A stretch of 64,000 nt of DNA from Paenibacillus sp. H1-7 (GCF_022354825.1 NZ_CP031168.1:6201501-6265500); one strand, 5' to 3'. Counted from the first letter of the stretch, positions 33,187 through 42,605 are shown. Translations and numbers: made by a program. The notes: generated by a model not told the origin, from the sequence alone.

Positions 33187-33199
33187 ATTGGATAGGCTC

Positions 33200-34693
33200 T
33201 TATTCCGAGGCATTCATCTTTTTATCCATTTTGTACATTTCGTTAAGCTCTTTCAATACCGCATCGATCCCCATCCGCTTCGCTTCCGCTACAAACGCGT
33301 CATACTTGTCGACCGGATACTGGCCGGTAATGATTTTGGATATGTACTCCAGCGCCAGCTTTTCAAAAGCGGGTGCTTTGCCGGATGCTTTTTCACTGCG
33401 CGGGATGTACAAGCTGTTCATGCTCGTTTCCGTCTTAAAGCCGTTCACGGCAAGCCGGTTTTGCTCCAGCACCGGGATCGGGACAGGCAGCATCAATGGA
33501 TGCACACTGAACAGGACGGCCCCGGGATTGTAGTACTTTTCCTCTCCCTCTACCATCCAGCATATTTTCCCGTCCACAATCTTGTACGTCAGACCTTCGA
33601 ACCCGATCGCCGTGAGCTTCGTCCCTTCCGGCCCCAGCAAGTAATCGAGCACCATTTTCGCTTCTTTGGGATACCGGGTTGTGGACGGAATGACATAGGA
33701 GCTTGAATAGCCTGCGCGGACCGTGTAATTCGATCCATAGGGTCCTGTCATCGTCGGAACAGTAGTGATGGCCGCATTGGGAAAGCGTGCCTTCAGCTTA
33801 TCATAGCGTTCCGTTATCATCTCGGCTCCCCGGATCCAGGCACCCGTTTTGCCGGAGGTAAATTTGTCTTCAGCCGTTACGCGTTTTTCCAGCACCCACT
33901 CCTTGTCAAGCACCCCGTTCTCATACGCTTTTCTGAACCACGCCAATGCCTCCTTCATTTCCTTGGAGGACAAATAGGCCGACTTGATCGTGTCGTCTAC
34001 CGGATCCAGATACAATGCAAGCTTACGGGGGTGGGCTGGAACAAACAGTTTCCACAACGGTCCTGAACGGCTTAAGTCTCCTCCCATAGTAAACCCGGTC
34101 GTATTGGCTTTACCGTCTCCATCAGGATCCTCCTTCGTAAAGCGGTACAGCATCGTATACAGCTCATCGGCATTGACAGGCGTCTTGATTTGAAGCTTCT
34201 CCGCCCAGTCCGCCCGGTAATAAATCGATTCCGGAGCTTGAAAAAACTGCGGAAGCGAATACATTTTCCCATTGTAGGTGGAGTCCGCAAAATATTCCTT
34301 GGGCATGCCGCTCCAAATCGGAGACGCTTTAATCAATTCGTCCAAAGGCATTAGCGCTCCGACGGCCGACGCCCCCCGAATTCTCTCGCTGCTCATCCAA
34401 ACAATATCCGGAACCTTCCCGCTGTTCATTAAAGCATTTACATATTTCTCATACTCGTCTTTCTCGTAAATCTCGATATGCAATGAGACATTAAATTTCT
34501 CTTTCAGTTTTCTTTGCAGCAGCTGCCTTTTCATTGGAGATAAGGTTTCGCTGCCTCGCCACAGCATGGTTAATGGAACGGACGCTTCAGGATCAACCGC
34601 CTCAATGGATTCATTCGCAGTACCGCAGCCGGGCGTTGACACGGTAATGATGATTAAACATAGAATCCAGACTGCAATCGCTTTCTTTGACAT
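33200..34693 (-). CDS. Extracellular solute-binding lipoprotein of a sugar ABC importer
   Basis: 497 residues with a lipoprotein signal ending STPGC (Cys near residue 23), a family 1 binding-protein fold with DIVWMSSERI, YYRADWAEKLQIKTPVNADEL and DPDGDGKANTTGFT, the last typical of LplA-like Paenibacillus oligosaccharide-binding proteins. It would capture a sugar outside the membrane, but no permease or ATPase gene is adjacent, so it must share a transporter or be an orphan sensor. Confidence 0.9.
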   Translation of the reverse strand: MSKKAIAVWILCLIIITVSTPGCGTANESIEAVDPEASVPLTMLWRGSETLSPMKRQLLQRKLKEKFNVSLHIEIYEKDEYEKYVNALMNSGKVPDIVWMSSERIRGASAVGALMPLDELIKASPIWSGMPKEYFADSTYNGKMYSLPQFFQAPESIYYRADWAEKLQIKTPVNADELYTMLYRFTKEDPDGDGKANTTGFTMGGDLSRSGPLWKLFVPAHPRKLALYLDPVDDTIKSAYLSSKEMKEALAWFRKAYENGVLDKEWVLEKRVTAEDKFTSGKTGAWIRGAEMITERYDKLKARFPNAAITTVPTMTGPYGSNYTVRAGYSSSYVIPSTTRYPKEAKMVLDYLLGPEGTKLTAIGFEGLTYKIVDGKICWMVEGEEKYYNPGAVLFSVHPLMLPVPIPVLEQNRLAVNGFKTETSMNSLYIPRSEKASGKAPAFEKLALEYISKIITGQYPVDKYDAFVAEAKRMGIDAVLKELNEMYKMDKKMNASE

Positions 34694-34856
34694 GATTCCA
34701 TATTCCTCTCTCTATAGTGCGACAGTCTTATCACCCTTGAAGGCAATGGGAATACAGTATGAGTTCTTGTCGAACCATGACATCTCACTTCTATTTTAAA
34801 TGTAAATGCTGGAAGCGTCATTTTCAACATTTTTATAGACAACAACCATAAATTAA

Positions 34857-34890
34857 CCCCGGCAAGCATCCGCTAACGGAGCTGCCGGGG
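34857..34890 (-). terminator. Hairpin after the zinc-ribbon gene
   Basis: CCCCGGCA and TGCCGGGG enclose an 18-nt loop; on the minus strand the stem is followed by a T-containing but interrupted tract (TTAATTTAT). Confidence 0.65.
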
Positions 34891-34895
34891 TAGCA

Positions 34896-35108
34896 TTACG
34901 ACCAATATTCATCGATGATGTTCGTGCCTTGCATTGACCTGACGATCTTTCCTTGCGGTTGAAGCGGCGATAAAGGGTAAAATGTGTTTCCCTCGCAGTC
35001 ATCACAGGTGTTTTTGTAGCAATCGGCTTGCTCTTCCAATTCGATCCCACAGCGGCAACAGCGTTTAACGGCAAACAATTCTAAAGGATTCATCGGTTCT
35101 ACTCCCAT
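34896..35108 (-). CDS. YhfH-like small zinc-ribbon protein
   Basis: 70 residues. MNPLELFAVKRCCRCGIELE and the following QADCYKNTCDDC resemble the B. subtilis YhfH family (ECxxCG..EEQxECYxNTCxxC), with a 30-residue C-terminal addition. The paired CxxC motifs should bind one zinc; the function is unknown. AAAGGAG is 8 nt before the ATG at 35106-35108. The longer frame upstream has no ribosome site. Confidence 0.75.
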   Translation of the reverse strand: MGVEPMNPLELFAVKRCCRCGIELEEQADCYKNTCDDCEGNTFYPLSPLQPQGKIVRSMQGTNIIDEYWS

Positions 35109-35253
35109 AGTCGACACTCCTTTAATCGCTTTTAAACAAGTATACACGAAAAAGGGGACTAATGTTACCGCTTTCATCCATCTGAAAAAAATATTTTTTT
35201 AAAAATAAGTAAGCCGGAAGTAGCGCCTCCGGCCAGCCGGGAGCTTTATTCGC

Positions 35254-36072
35254 CTAGTGGGCCCCCGAAGATTGAAATTCATTTCCGCAAGGACCTGCGT
35301 CCTCGTTCTCATCGACCGTCAAATCCGTACCGTCGTACCGGTACAGCGGCTTGTAATATTTCCCGATCTTCGAGGTCAGCCCGTCGGAATAATGGCAGAT
35401 GAATGCTCTGCGGAATCGTTCGCCGGACGTGTTCGGGAAAGAACCGTGAATGACGCTGCCGTTAAAGAACAACACGTCGCCGGCTTCCATGCGGGCGGGT
35501 ACGACTTCATACCCTTCAGGTACTTCTACTTCCTCTTTCGTGAAGGACACTTCCGGATCGGCCATATGCGGGCATTGAATCGGGAAGCGGTTCGTTCTTG
35601 GCACGAGGAACAAGCCGCCGTTTTCTTCGTCCGCCGGATCAACGGCCGTCCAAGCCGCAATACATGTACCCGGCTCCACCTTCAAATAAAACTGATCCTG
35701 ATGCAGCGCCTGCCCTTTCGCACCCGGTGGCTTGAAGTAAAACATGCTTTGCGCGGCAAGCGGCTCGGCACCGAACAGATCCGCCAATATGTTCATCACC
35801 TTGGGATGGAGCATATACTCGAATGCTATCTCATTGACCTTGTGGGGATGCATCATCCGCGGGTACAGCTTCAGAATGTCCCCATTGGCCTCTTCTTCGG
35901 ACAACGGGTTGAAGCAGCCTGGAATCGGCCCTGCGGCATGAAGCCTCATGAATTCGTCCTTGATGCGCTCGACGTCCTCCGCGAGCAACCCTTTTACGAT
36001 CAAGTATCCTTCTTCATCAAACTGCTTTTTCTGCTGCTCGCTCAGCACGCCGCCAAGTGTTTGGTTTGACAT
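35254..36072 (-). CDS. Phytanoyl-CoA dioxygenase (PhyH) family oxygenase
   Basis: 272 residues, Fe(II)/2-oxoglutarate dioxygenase fold: the iron ligands are HQD (near 141-143) and the later H of VIHGSF (near 211), with RFRRAF probably binding 2-oxoglutarate. The family hydroxylates small molecules such as ectoine, phytanoyl-CoA or natural-product intermediates. It is divergent from an AraC regulator across about 85 bp. The ATG at 36070-36072 has GGGGAAGGA upstream. Confidence 0.88.
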   Translation of the reverse strand: MSNQTLGGVLSEQQKKQFDEEGYLIVKGLLAEDVERIKDEFMRLHAAGPIPGCFNPLSEEEANGDILKLYPRMMHPHKVNEIAFEYMLHPKVMNILADLFGAEPLAAQSMFYFKPPGAKGQALHQDQFYLKVEPGTCIAAWTAVDPADEENGGLFLVPRTNRFPIQCPHMADPEVSFTKEEVEVPEGYEVVPARMEAGDVLFFNGSVIHGSFPNTSGERFRRAFICHYSDGLTSKIGKYYKPLYRYDGTDLTVDENEDAGPCGNEFQSSGAH

Positions 36073-36096
36073 GGAATCCTTCCCCCATCCATAATA

Positions 36097-36125
36097 TTGA
36101 TTATGATTCATTGATATCATTATAA
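36097..36125 (+). promoter_or_regulatory. AraC-gene promoter overlapping the divergent PhyH promoter
   Basis: TTGATT (36097-36102), a 17-nt spacer and TTATAA (36120-36125) drive the plus-strand AraC gene. On the minus strand TGATAT and TATTAT at 17-nt spacing occupy much of the same DNA, so the two promoters probably compete or share one operator. Confidence 0.6.
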
Positions 36126-36156
36126 AAGGTTAAGGACATCCGGAGGAATGGAACAA

Positions 36157-37026
36157 ATGGCTGAAAACCATAACAATCCTGCTGCCTCATCCGTTTCGGC
36201 AGAAACCGCCGCGCCTCCCCCGGGGATCCTGGTCTCGGGGCATTTCAACCAAGCCTACGGCTATCAAACAAATCGATCCCGCGGGACGAAGGACTGGCTA
36301 ATAATGTTTACTTTATCCGGCTGTGGTTATTATTGGCATCAAGATACGATGCGGCATTGCTCCTCTGGAGATATCCTCGTGCTGCCGCCGGGTACGCCTC
36401 ACAATTACGGGACGCCGGAGGGGCACGTGTGGGAATTCGTATGGGCGCATTTTTTGCCGCTTCCTTCATGGTCGGAATGGCTATCGCCTCCGCAGGACAA
36501 AGATGCGCTGTTCCTCATTCATGTGGAATCGGAAGCACAGCGGGAGAGGATCAAAGGGGCTTTCGAGCGGATGATCAGGGACAGTCTGGAGTCGGACTTT
36601 TACCGGACGCGGCTCGCTCTCAACGCAATGGAGGAAATATTGCTGCTCATCGGGCAGCAAACCAATAGGAAAAGCGTGCCCTTGGACCCGCGCGTTGAGC
36701 AAGTCCTCGGGTTTATGGAGCAGCATATGAAGATGCGGCATACGGTGGAGGAGCTGGCAGCACTAGTCGCCCTTTCTCCATCCCGCTTGGCCCATTTATT
36801 CAAGCAGGAGGTCGGTGAGTCGGTGATGGAGACGCTGCTGCGGCTCAGGCTCCGGCATTCGTCGAGGCTGCTCGAGCATACGACGATGCAGGTCGGTGAA
36901 ATCGCCGAGGAGGTGGGCTTTCACAGCCCGTTTTACTTCACGAAGCAGTTTACCGCCTACTATGGCAAAAGCCCCTCTCATTACCGTAAGACGGTAAGGA
37001 AAGCGGCTGATGAGGAAGAGCCGTGA
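36157..37026 (+). CDS. AraC-family regulator with cupin sensor domain
   Basis: About 289 residues: a cupin-like N-terminal domain (GCGYYWHQDTMRHCSSGDILV, LPPGTPHNYG) and two C-terminal helix-turn-helices (TVEELAALVALSPSRLAHLF and VGEIAEEVGFHSPFYFTKQF). It probably controls the divergent PhyH dioxygenase gene. The ATG at 36157 is better spaced from GGAGG (10 nt) than the ATG at 36148, which is nearly on top of it. Confidence 0.88.
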   Translation: MAENHNNPAASSVSAETAAPPPGILVSGHFNQAYGYQTNRSRGTKDWLIMFTLSGCGYYWHQDTMRHCSSGDILVLPPGTPHNYGTPEGHVWEFVWAHFLPLPSWSEWLSPPQDKDALFLIHVESEAQRERIKGAFERMIRDSLESDFYRTRLALNAMEEILLLIGQQTNRKSVPLDPRVEQVLGFMEQHMKMRHTVEELAALVALSPSRLAHLFKQEVGESVMETLLRLRLRHSSRLLEHTTMQVGEIAEEVGFHSPFYFTKQFTAYYGKSPSHYRKTVRKAADEEEP

Positions 37027-37183
37027 CCTATTGGGCCACGGCTTGATCTATAGCGAATGAAGCAGCTCTGCGTGGCGGGATTTGAGCGACCTCCGCACGG
37101 AGCCGCAAACGCGCGCCTAGGATTAACGCGCTTCTGAGTAATTTCTTTGTCCCTCATGCTATTGAGGGCCGGTACTCCTCCGC

Positions 37184-37540
37184 CTATGAATGGTGATCGA
37201 TTCCGTGTGCGGCCTGCTTCGTGATGCAAATTTCGTTGGTGATGGAGATACGCTCCAGCTTCAAATGCCATATATGCCGGTGCAGCTTCTCCGTTGCCTC
37301 TTCGTCGCCGCTCTCATGAAGCAGTTGCCGGTATGCTTCCAGCAGCTTCAAATTCACCGCGTCGAATTGCCTGTACAGCATCTCCCTCTTCCGTCTGTAC
37401 TCTTCCTTGCGAAGGGTCTCTTTGCGGTTTTTCAATTTATGCAGCAGCTCATCCGCCCACACTTGATCCCCTAATTGAAGGGCGTACAAATACAGGTCCA
37501 GATGGTCGTCAATATATATGGATTCCAGGCTTGAGTTCAT
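37184..37540 (-). CDS. Hypothetical helical protein
   Basis: 118 residues beginning MNSSLESIYIDDHLDLYLYA, mostly charged helix with a coiled-coil middle (about 30-75) and a His-rich end. No family recognised. AAAGGAG is 7 nt before the ATG at 37538-37540. It stands alone between the AraC gene and the CotS-like gene. Confidence 0.7.
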   Translation of the reverse strand: MNSSLESIYIDDHLDLYLYALQLGDQVWADELLHKLKNRKETLRKEEYRRKREMLYRQFDAVNLKLLEAYRQLLHESGDEEATEKLHRHIWHLKLERISITNEICITKQAAHGIDHHS

Positions 37541-37937
37541 AATGAAGCTCCTTTCTCCCGTTTCTCCGTCATTTGCATGGTGAACCGGCTTCTTTAACAT
37601 ATATATCGGATAGTTTTACTTGGTTTTTAATATTTTTACCACGATCGGCTGCAAATGTAAAGCGGTTTTTCTCTCTCCTTACCGCCAAAAAAGGCGAACC
37701 TTGAAGGCTCGCCTGGCTGTCGGAAAGTATTGATTTATAATTTGCCATAAGAGGAGGTGCGGAATACCTTGGAGAAGCGTCAGCGTCCGCCTTTGAATTC
37801 CGTGAATACACCATAAGATATAATTATAAAATTCACGGGATTCAACAGCGGCTGGAAAGGTATCCGTACCGGAGCTTCCTGTGCAAATAATGATCTGAGC
37901 TTTCGGCAGTCCATAGAATCATCGGGTTCGCCTTCCC
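37541..37937. other. Gene-free region with two inverted repeats
   Basis: I see no supported gene here. One feature is a minus-strand hairpin at 37687-37714 (AGGCGAGCCTT..AAGGTTCGCCT followed by six T), a probable terminator for the CotS-like gene. The other is a perfect inverted repeat CCGTGAAT (37800-37807) and ATTCACGG (37831-37838) around an AT-rich centre, which could be an operator. An ORF through this area lacks a ribosome site. Confidence 0.5.
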
Positions 37938-38930
37938 CTACCCTCTGATTTCATTTTCCTCCAGCAAAAGGTCCGTTACGATCGCCAGAGTCTCCTTCTG
38001 CTGCTCCAGCAAAGCGTCCCGGTCCAGCTTCCCTGCCTTCAAGTCCTTGTCTATCAGCGTCATAATCCATAAGGAATGGATGAGGGCATAGCGGTAATAA
38101 TTTTTCTGAAACGTATGGAAGCGGCTGCTCCAGCCAAGCTGTAACCGGCGTGCGTAATACACCTGCAGCACTTCGTTCCGGACCGAGGCGTTTACTTCCG
38201 GCCTGCGGTAATTCGGACTTGTAATGTCCAGCAAATTATATAAATCCCAATACATCGAGTTCAAATGAACATATTCCCAATCGAGAATTATAATTTCATC
38301 ATTGCGAACCGACAGATTGAGCGGGTGGTAATCTCCGTGCGATACCGTCCATTCGGACTGCAGCTCGTCATCGACCTGCTGTAGGATCCGCGCAGCCCGG
38401 TCAATCAAGTACGCCGGAACCGACCGCTTCTCCAGAATCGATTGCCAGAGCTCGCTCTTCTCTCTTACCTCGTTCAGCACCACATCAACCTTTGGCGTAT
38501 GCCCTGTAAAATCAGCCGGCAAACAGTCCATCGGAAGCTGGTGCCAAGATGGAATCGCTGCAGCCGCTTTCACCAGCGTGTCCCGGTCGAACCGGTGCTG
38601 AAGCGGCCCCAAATCCTCATATATAGCCCAAAATCGGTCGGCATCCCGATGCTTGGCCTGCGCCAGCAAATTCGGAAATCTCACCGGGATATGTGGGAGC
38701 AAATGATCATAAACCCACATTTCCCTCCCGATGGTTTCCAAATTGGTGAGCGGCTTGAAGATGAAGCTCGAATGGTCGTCGTTCTCCACGACAAACCGTT
38801 CTACCGCTTTTCCGTTGCGTCCGACATACAAAGTTTCCCGGCTCACCAGCTTACTGGAATCAAGTGTTCCGTCTTGTCGTACCATTTGATCAAAAAGTAT
38901 GCTATCCATGTACCGGTCAAATCCTTTCAT
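37938..38930 (-). CDS. CotS/aminoglycoside phosphotransferase-like kinase
   Basis: 330 residues with the APH kinase fold: catalytic loop HGDYHPLNLS (near 206-215) and the metal-binding IILDWEYV (near 221-228). Spore coat proteins CotS and YutH of Bacillus and many small-molecule kinases share these motifs. In this spore-former a coat role is plausible but not shown. The start MKGFDRYMDS has a GGAGAG site 6 nt upstream. Confidence 0.8.
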   Translation of the reverse strand: MKGFDRYMDSILFDQMVRQDGTLDSSKLVSRETLYVGRNGKAVERFVVENDDHSSFIFKPLTNLETIGREMWVYDHLLPHIPVRFPNLLAQAKHRDADRFWAIYEDLGPLQHRFDRDTLVKAAAAIPSWHQLPMDCLPADFTGHTPKVDVVLNEVREKSELWQSILEKRSVPAYLIDRAARILQQVDDELQSEWTVSHGDYHPLNLSVRNDEIIILDWEYVHLNSMYWDLYNLLDITSPNYRRPEVNASVRNEVLQVYYARRLQLGWSSRFHTFQKNYYRYALIHSLWIMTLIDKDLKAGKLDRDALLEQQKETLAIVTDLLLEENEIRG

Positions 38931-39047
38931 GCGGCGCTCTCCATCTCCACATTTTCTTTATCTATCGTTCAATATATGCGATAGAGGACATAACATCAAT
39001 AGGTTTTTTACAATATATTCACAATGCAGCAGTACTAAAGATTACCA

Positions 39048-40349
39048 TCAAAATCGGCCAGGCAAGAAGAGCTTAGCGGCGACCAGCAGCTCCGTATCGG
39101 ACAAACTCGTCGTACGCCCGTCCTTGTACTGTTCGGCAACCCATGCGGTCATGGCCTGAATCGCCTCGTCCCTTTTATCGATCCGCTCCGATCCAGCCAG
39201 ACCAAGCTGCTTGTTCACCCAAAAAGCAACTCCCGCAGCCCCCGCTTTATCCGTCACCTGCACACCGAGAGGACGGTTCAACAGCTTGCCCGTATCGAAA
39301 ATATTGTAAATCTCTTCGTTCTTAATCACTCCGTCCGCGTGGATCCCTGCCGCAGTAACATTAAACTGCTTGCCGACAAACGGCGTCATCGGCGGGATGC
39401 TGTATCCAAGCTCATGCTCAAAATAGTCCGCAATTTCCGTAATGACCGTCGTATCTATCGAATGATCTCCGGTAAGTCCGATATACTCGAACAGCAGCCC
39501 CTCAATCGGCGTGTTGCCCGTTCGTTCTCCAAAGCCGAGCAGCGTTCCGTTCACTCCTCCGACTCCATATAACCACGCGGTAGCAGCGTTGGTCAGCACC
39601 TTATAAAAATCGTTGTGCCCGTGCCACTCCAGCTGCGCGCTTCGGATTCCCGTCTCCTGCCGCAGCGCGTGGACAAGTCTCGGTACGCTTCTCGGCAGCA
39701 CCGCACCGGGATACGAAACGCCGTATCCCATCGTGTCGCACAGGCGAACCTTAACGGGGATACCGCTGTCCTCGGACAGTTGAACAAGCCGTTGTACGAA
39801 TGGAATGACGAAGCCGTGTACGTCCGCCCTGGTCACATCCTCCAGATGGCAGCGAGGACGAATCCCTGCCGCAAGAGCGGCTTCGACGATATCAAGATAC
39901 TGCTTCATCGCCTGCTCCCGATCCAGACCGAGCTTCGTAAAAATGTGGTAATCCGAAATGGATGTCAGGATGCCCGTCTCCTTAATGCCCATATCCTTCA
40001 CCAGCGCAAAATCTTTCTTAACCGCACGAATCCAGGCAGTCACCTCGGGAAACCGGTAGCCTTTTTCCATACAGCGATATGCGGCCTCCCGATCCTTTTC
40101 ACTATACAGGAAAAACTCGGATTGACGGATCACGCCACGCTCTCCGGACAAGCGGTGCAAATAATCGTACAGCGTTACAATCTGATCGACCGTATATGGA
40201 GGTCTTGCTTGCTGCCCGTCCCGAAACGTCGTGTCTGTAATAAAAATGTCGCTTGGCATGGCGGTAGGGACGTCCACCCCATCGAACAAGATTTTGGGCG
40301 GGGCGGAATAAGGAAACTGATCGCGAAAAAATTCCGGCTGTTGGCTCAT
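39048..40349 (-). CDS. 2-isopropylmalate/homocitrate synthase family enzyme, possible Re-citrate synthase
   Basis: 433 residues of the HMGL-like TIM-barrel family: DTTFRDGQQARPPYT carries the metal Asp and the catalytic Arg, with CDTMGYG and WHGHND for the metal-binding HxH. The start of the protein, FFRDQFPYSAPPKILFDG, is not that of LeuA. It lacks the large LeuA-type C-terminal regulatory domain, and no leu genes are nearby, so Re-citrate synthase or another 2-acyl synthase is as likely as isopropylmalate synthase. The ATG at 40347-40349 was chosen; a TTG four codons earlier abuts the AAAGG site. Confidence 0.8.
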   Translation of the reverse strand: MSQQPEFFRDQFPYSAPPKILFDGVDVPTAMPSDIFITDTTFRDGQQARPPYTVDQIVTLYDYLHRLSGERGVIRQSEFFLYSEKDREAAYRCMEKGYRFPEVTAWIRAVKKDFALVKDMGIKETGILTSISDYHIFTKLGLDREQAMKQYLDIVEAALAAGIRPRCHLEDVTRADVHGFVIPFVQRLVQLSEDSGIPVKVRLCDTMGYGVSYPGAVLPRSVPRLVHALRQETGIRSAQLEWHGHNDFYKVLTNAATAWLYGVGGVNGTLLGFGERTGNTPIEGLLFEYIGLTGDHSIDTTVITEIADYFEHELGYSIPPMTPFVGKQFNVTAAGIHADGVIKNEEIYNIFDTGKLLNRPLGVQVTDKAGAAGVAFWVNKQLGLAGSERIDKRDEAIQAMTAWVAEQYKDGRTTSLSDTELLVAAKLFLPGRF

Positions 40350-40463
40350 GGGATTGCACAACCTTTCTGAGTAGTCTTGTTAATAGCATATACAGTTTCT
40401 TGCTATAAGTATAATTGTTCATTTTTATTATCGTGATAACTTTATGTTATGTAACATTCGAAA

Positions 40464-40502
40464 TAAAAAGCCCCACACCCATTCCTTACCGGAATTTGTG
40501 GG
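40464..40502 (-). terminator. Terminator after the SRPBCC gene
   Basis: On the minus strand CCCACAAATTCC and GGAATGGGTGTGGG form a stem followed by GCTTTTTATTT. Confidence 0.8.
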
Positions 40503-40545
40503 TGGACGCTTGTACTTTTCACTCTTAGCTCTTACATGCGCACTA

Positions 40546-41013
40546 TCAACTCTGCTTCGCTTGTGCCTCTGCCAGCCGCTTAATATGCTCGTTCCGTTTG
40601 CGCAGCAGCTCGGACATATACTTTTCAAGAAACAGCTTGTCGGCCAATTCTCCTAAGAAGCCTAACGGCGACGTATAGTCGAACCGGTCGAGCATTAACG
40701 TCCCGCCGCCTTGCTGCGGAATGAATTCATGCACATGGTAAAACCGGCTGAACGCTCCGCTTACCATTTCATCCACAAACCGATGAGGTGCATCCATCTC
40801 CGAAATTCGTGCGGTCAATCTCTGCTTGATACCAAAATGCACCGCTTCCCACGTTACCGTTTCGTTCAGCTCGATCAGCCCGCTTAATCGCCCTGCTACT
40901 GCTTTCTCCTTCGTTTGAGAGGTAGATTCCATATGGACATCAATGCTTCTGGCCAGATCAAAGCACACTGGCGCCGGCGCTTGTATGTAAAAAGACATTT
41001 CAATGGTTGGCAT
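40546..41013 (-). CDS. SRPBCC-fold (polyketide cyclase/START-like) protein
   Basis: 155 residues beginning MPTIEMSFYIQAPAPVCFDL, the usual opening strand of SRPBCC proteins, continuing with ETVTWEAVHFGIKQRLTARI and MLDRFDYTSPLGFLGELAD. Such proteins bind hydrophobic ligands; several are misnamed cell division inhibitors. The ATG at 41011-41013 is best spaced from AGGGG. Ligand unknown. Confidence 0.82.
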   Translation of the reverse strand: MPTIEMSFYIQAPAPVCFDLARSIDVHMESTSQTKEKAVAGRLSGLIELNETVTWEAVHFGIKQRLTARISEMDAPHRFVDEMVSGAFSRFYHVHEFIPQQGGGTLMLDRFDYTSPLGFLGELADKLFLEKYMSELLRKRNEHIKRLAEAQAKQS

Positions 41014-41166
41014 ACTCATCGCCCCTAACTGCCGTTGTTGTGTCATTGTATATGAAAATGGGTATAATGCACAGGCATAGGAGAGCCTGCTCACTGCTTA
41101 GTCTAAATGTTTTCGTTAACAACATAAAGAAATCTTTAAAGAAACCGTGTTGAATTCACGGAGCTG

Positions 41167-41196
41167 TTGATATAAAATCAATTCGTTCGTTATAAA
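41167..41196 (+). promoter_or_regulatory. SigA-type promoter of the acyltransferase gene
   Basis: TTGATA (41167-41172), an 18-nt spacer and TATAAA (41191-41196), 25 bp before the TTG start. Confidence 0.65.
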
Positions 41197-41220
41197 GAAC
41201 AAAAAGGAGGGTCGTTTCTT

Positions 41221-42318
41221 TTGTTACATTCTTTGACTTCTTTCCGGTTTGTCGCCGCTATGATGGTCTTTCTGTATCATGTGAATCTATTCAAGCAATT
41301 TGAGCTTGGGACAGCGGGAGTTCAGTTCTTTTTTGTATTATCCGGGTTTATACTTGCCTACAACTATCGCTCCAAGTTTTCACAGCTAACCTTAAACCAA
41401 ACAAAGAAATTTTATTTGGCGCGGTTTGCCAAAATCTATCCAGTCCATGTGTTAACCTTTGTAATTTCTATTCCTCTTGTCGTAATGTATTTTCATCCGA
41501 ATGGTCTATATGCCGTTAAATTCGCTGTTATGTCGGCCATCAATCTGATGTTAATTCACAGCTTCATTCCAAGCCAGGCCACCTATTTCAATTTTAACGG
41601 CGTATCCTGGACATTATCGGTTGAATCCGTGTTCTATTTAACTTTCCCGTTCATCATCTGGTTGTTTACCAAATTTAGAGTGACTAGACACGTTCTCAAA
41701 TCGTTAATTGTACTATTTGCTGCTTGGCTCATTATGTTTTTATTGAACATGAATTTGGATGCGGATAACAATCTTTGGGTCTGGATGCTGCATATTTTTC
41801 CTATTACAAGATTGTTTGAATTTATGACCGGCGTGTTATTAGGGATCATTTTTATCGAGCAATCCACAAACAAATTGAAATTGATAAATAATACGAAGCT
41901 TTTTCACTGGCTTGAGCTGTTGAGCTTGTTGTCGTTTGTCATTTCTCTCGTTCTTTCCAAGCAAATGAGCCCGGCGATCGTCCGTGGAGTTTATTTTGTT
42001 CCAGTCTGGTGCTTCCTCATTTATGTATTTGCTTTCCAAAAAGGTGTCTTTTCAAAAGCTCTTTCCAACAAGTGGTTAGTTTACTTAGGAGAGATCAGTT
42101 TCTCTTTTTACATGATCCATCAGCTAGTAATCCGTTATTCAGAATTTACTGGAATTGCGCCCGTGTCTCGATATGTGCTGTGCTTCATCGTTTCTTTAGT
42201 GCTTAGTGCGCTTATGTTTCAATACTATGAAGAGCCTTTGCGGAAAAAAATTCGCTTTGGGCTTTTCAAAACAAGCAAACCATCCGTACAGTTATCAAAT
42301 AGTGCCATGATCAAATAG
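41221..42318 (+). CDS. Acyltransferase family 3 membrane protein (OafA/YrhL type)
   Basis: 365 residues with about ten membrane helices. LTSFRFVAAMMVFLYHVN carries the essential Arg and His of the family, and GVQFFFVLSGFILAY and FARIYPVH-like LARFAKIYPVHVL follow. These proteins O-acylate cell-surface sugars. It starts at a TTG with AGGAGG 10 nt upstream. Base use is more AT-rich than the housekeeping genes, a sign of possible transfer, and the genes that follow are also atypical. Confidence 0.9.
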   Translation: MLHSLTSFRFVAAMMVFLYHVNLFKQFELGTAGVQFFFVLSGFILAYNYRSKFSQLTLNQTKKFYLARFAKIYPVHVLTFVISIPLVVMYFHPNGLYAVKFAVMSAINLMLIHSFIPSQATYFNFNGVSWTLSVESVFYLTFPFIIWLFTKFRVTRHVLKSLIVLFAAWLIMFLLNMNLDADNNLWVWMLHIFPITRLFEFMTGVLLGIIFIEQSTNKLKLINNTKLFHWLELLSLLSFVISLVLSKQMSPAIVRGVYFVPVWCFLIYVFAFQKGVFSKALSNKWLVYLGEISFSFYMIHQLVIRYSEFTGIAPVSRYVLCFIVSLVLSALMFQYYEEPLRKKIRFGLFKTSKPSVQLSNSAMIK

Positions 42319-42401
42319 ATTTTGGCGTTTGAACATGCTAACGCATTTTTCCAACAAGCAAATCAGCTCAATTTCAATCATAACAATCATTTATTTGACT
42401 A

Positions 42402-42605
42402 TTACTTATTCCTCACGATGACATGGTTATCCAGCAGAGTCCACTGGACTCTGCCCCATTCGGTAAACGGGTAGCTGTTCTGAAGAAGCGCATACACTTC
42501 ATCCGACTTCCTCATTGCATTCGTCAAATAAGGCGTTGGTGAAATGGCGTTCTTGCTTTCTCTTTTGTTGATTTCGATGCTGCTAAAAGCGGAGTTTACG
42601 TGCAC
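42402..42605 (-). CDS. Small hypothetical protein or gene fragment
   Basis: 67 residues, MHVNSAFSSIEINKRESKNA to WTLLDNHVIVRNK. A GTG at 42605 has TGGAG about 10 nt upstream, and the frame is open for a dozen codons before it. No family recognised. It may be the C-terminal end of a lost gene, given the broken genes nearby. Confidence 0.4.
   Translation of the reverse strand: MHVNSAFSSIEINKRESKNAISPTPYLTNAMRKSDEVYALLQNSYPFTEWGRVQWTLLDNHVIVRNK

Noticed and set aside
37569..37814. 81-codon minus-strand ORF
   Set aside because: No ribosome site before its ATG and it spans a terminator-like hairpin and an inverted repeat.
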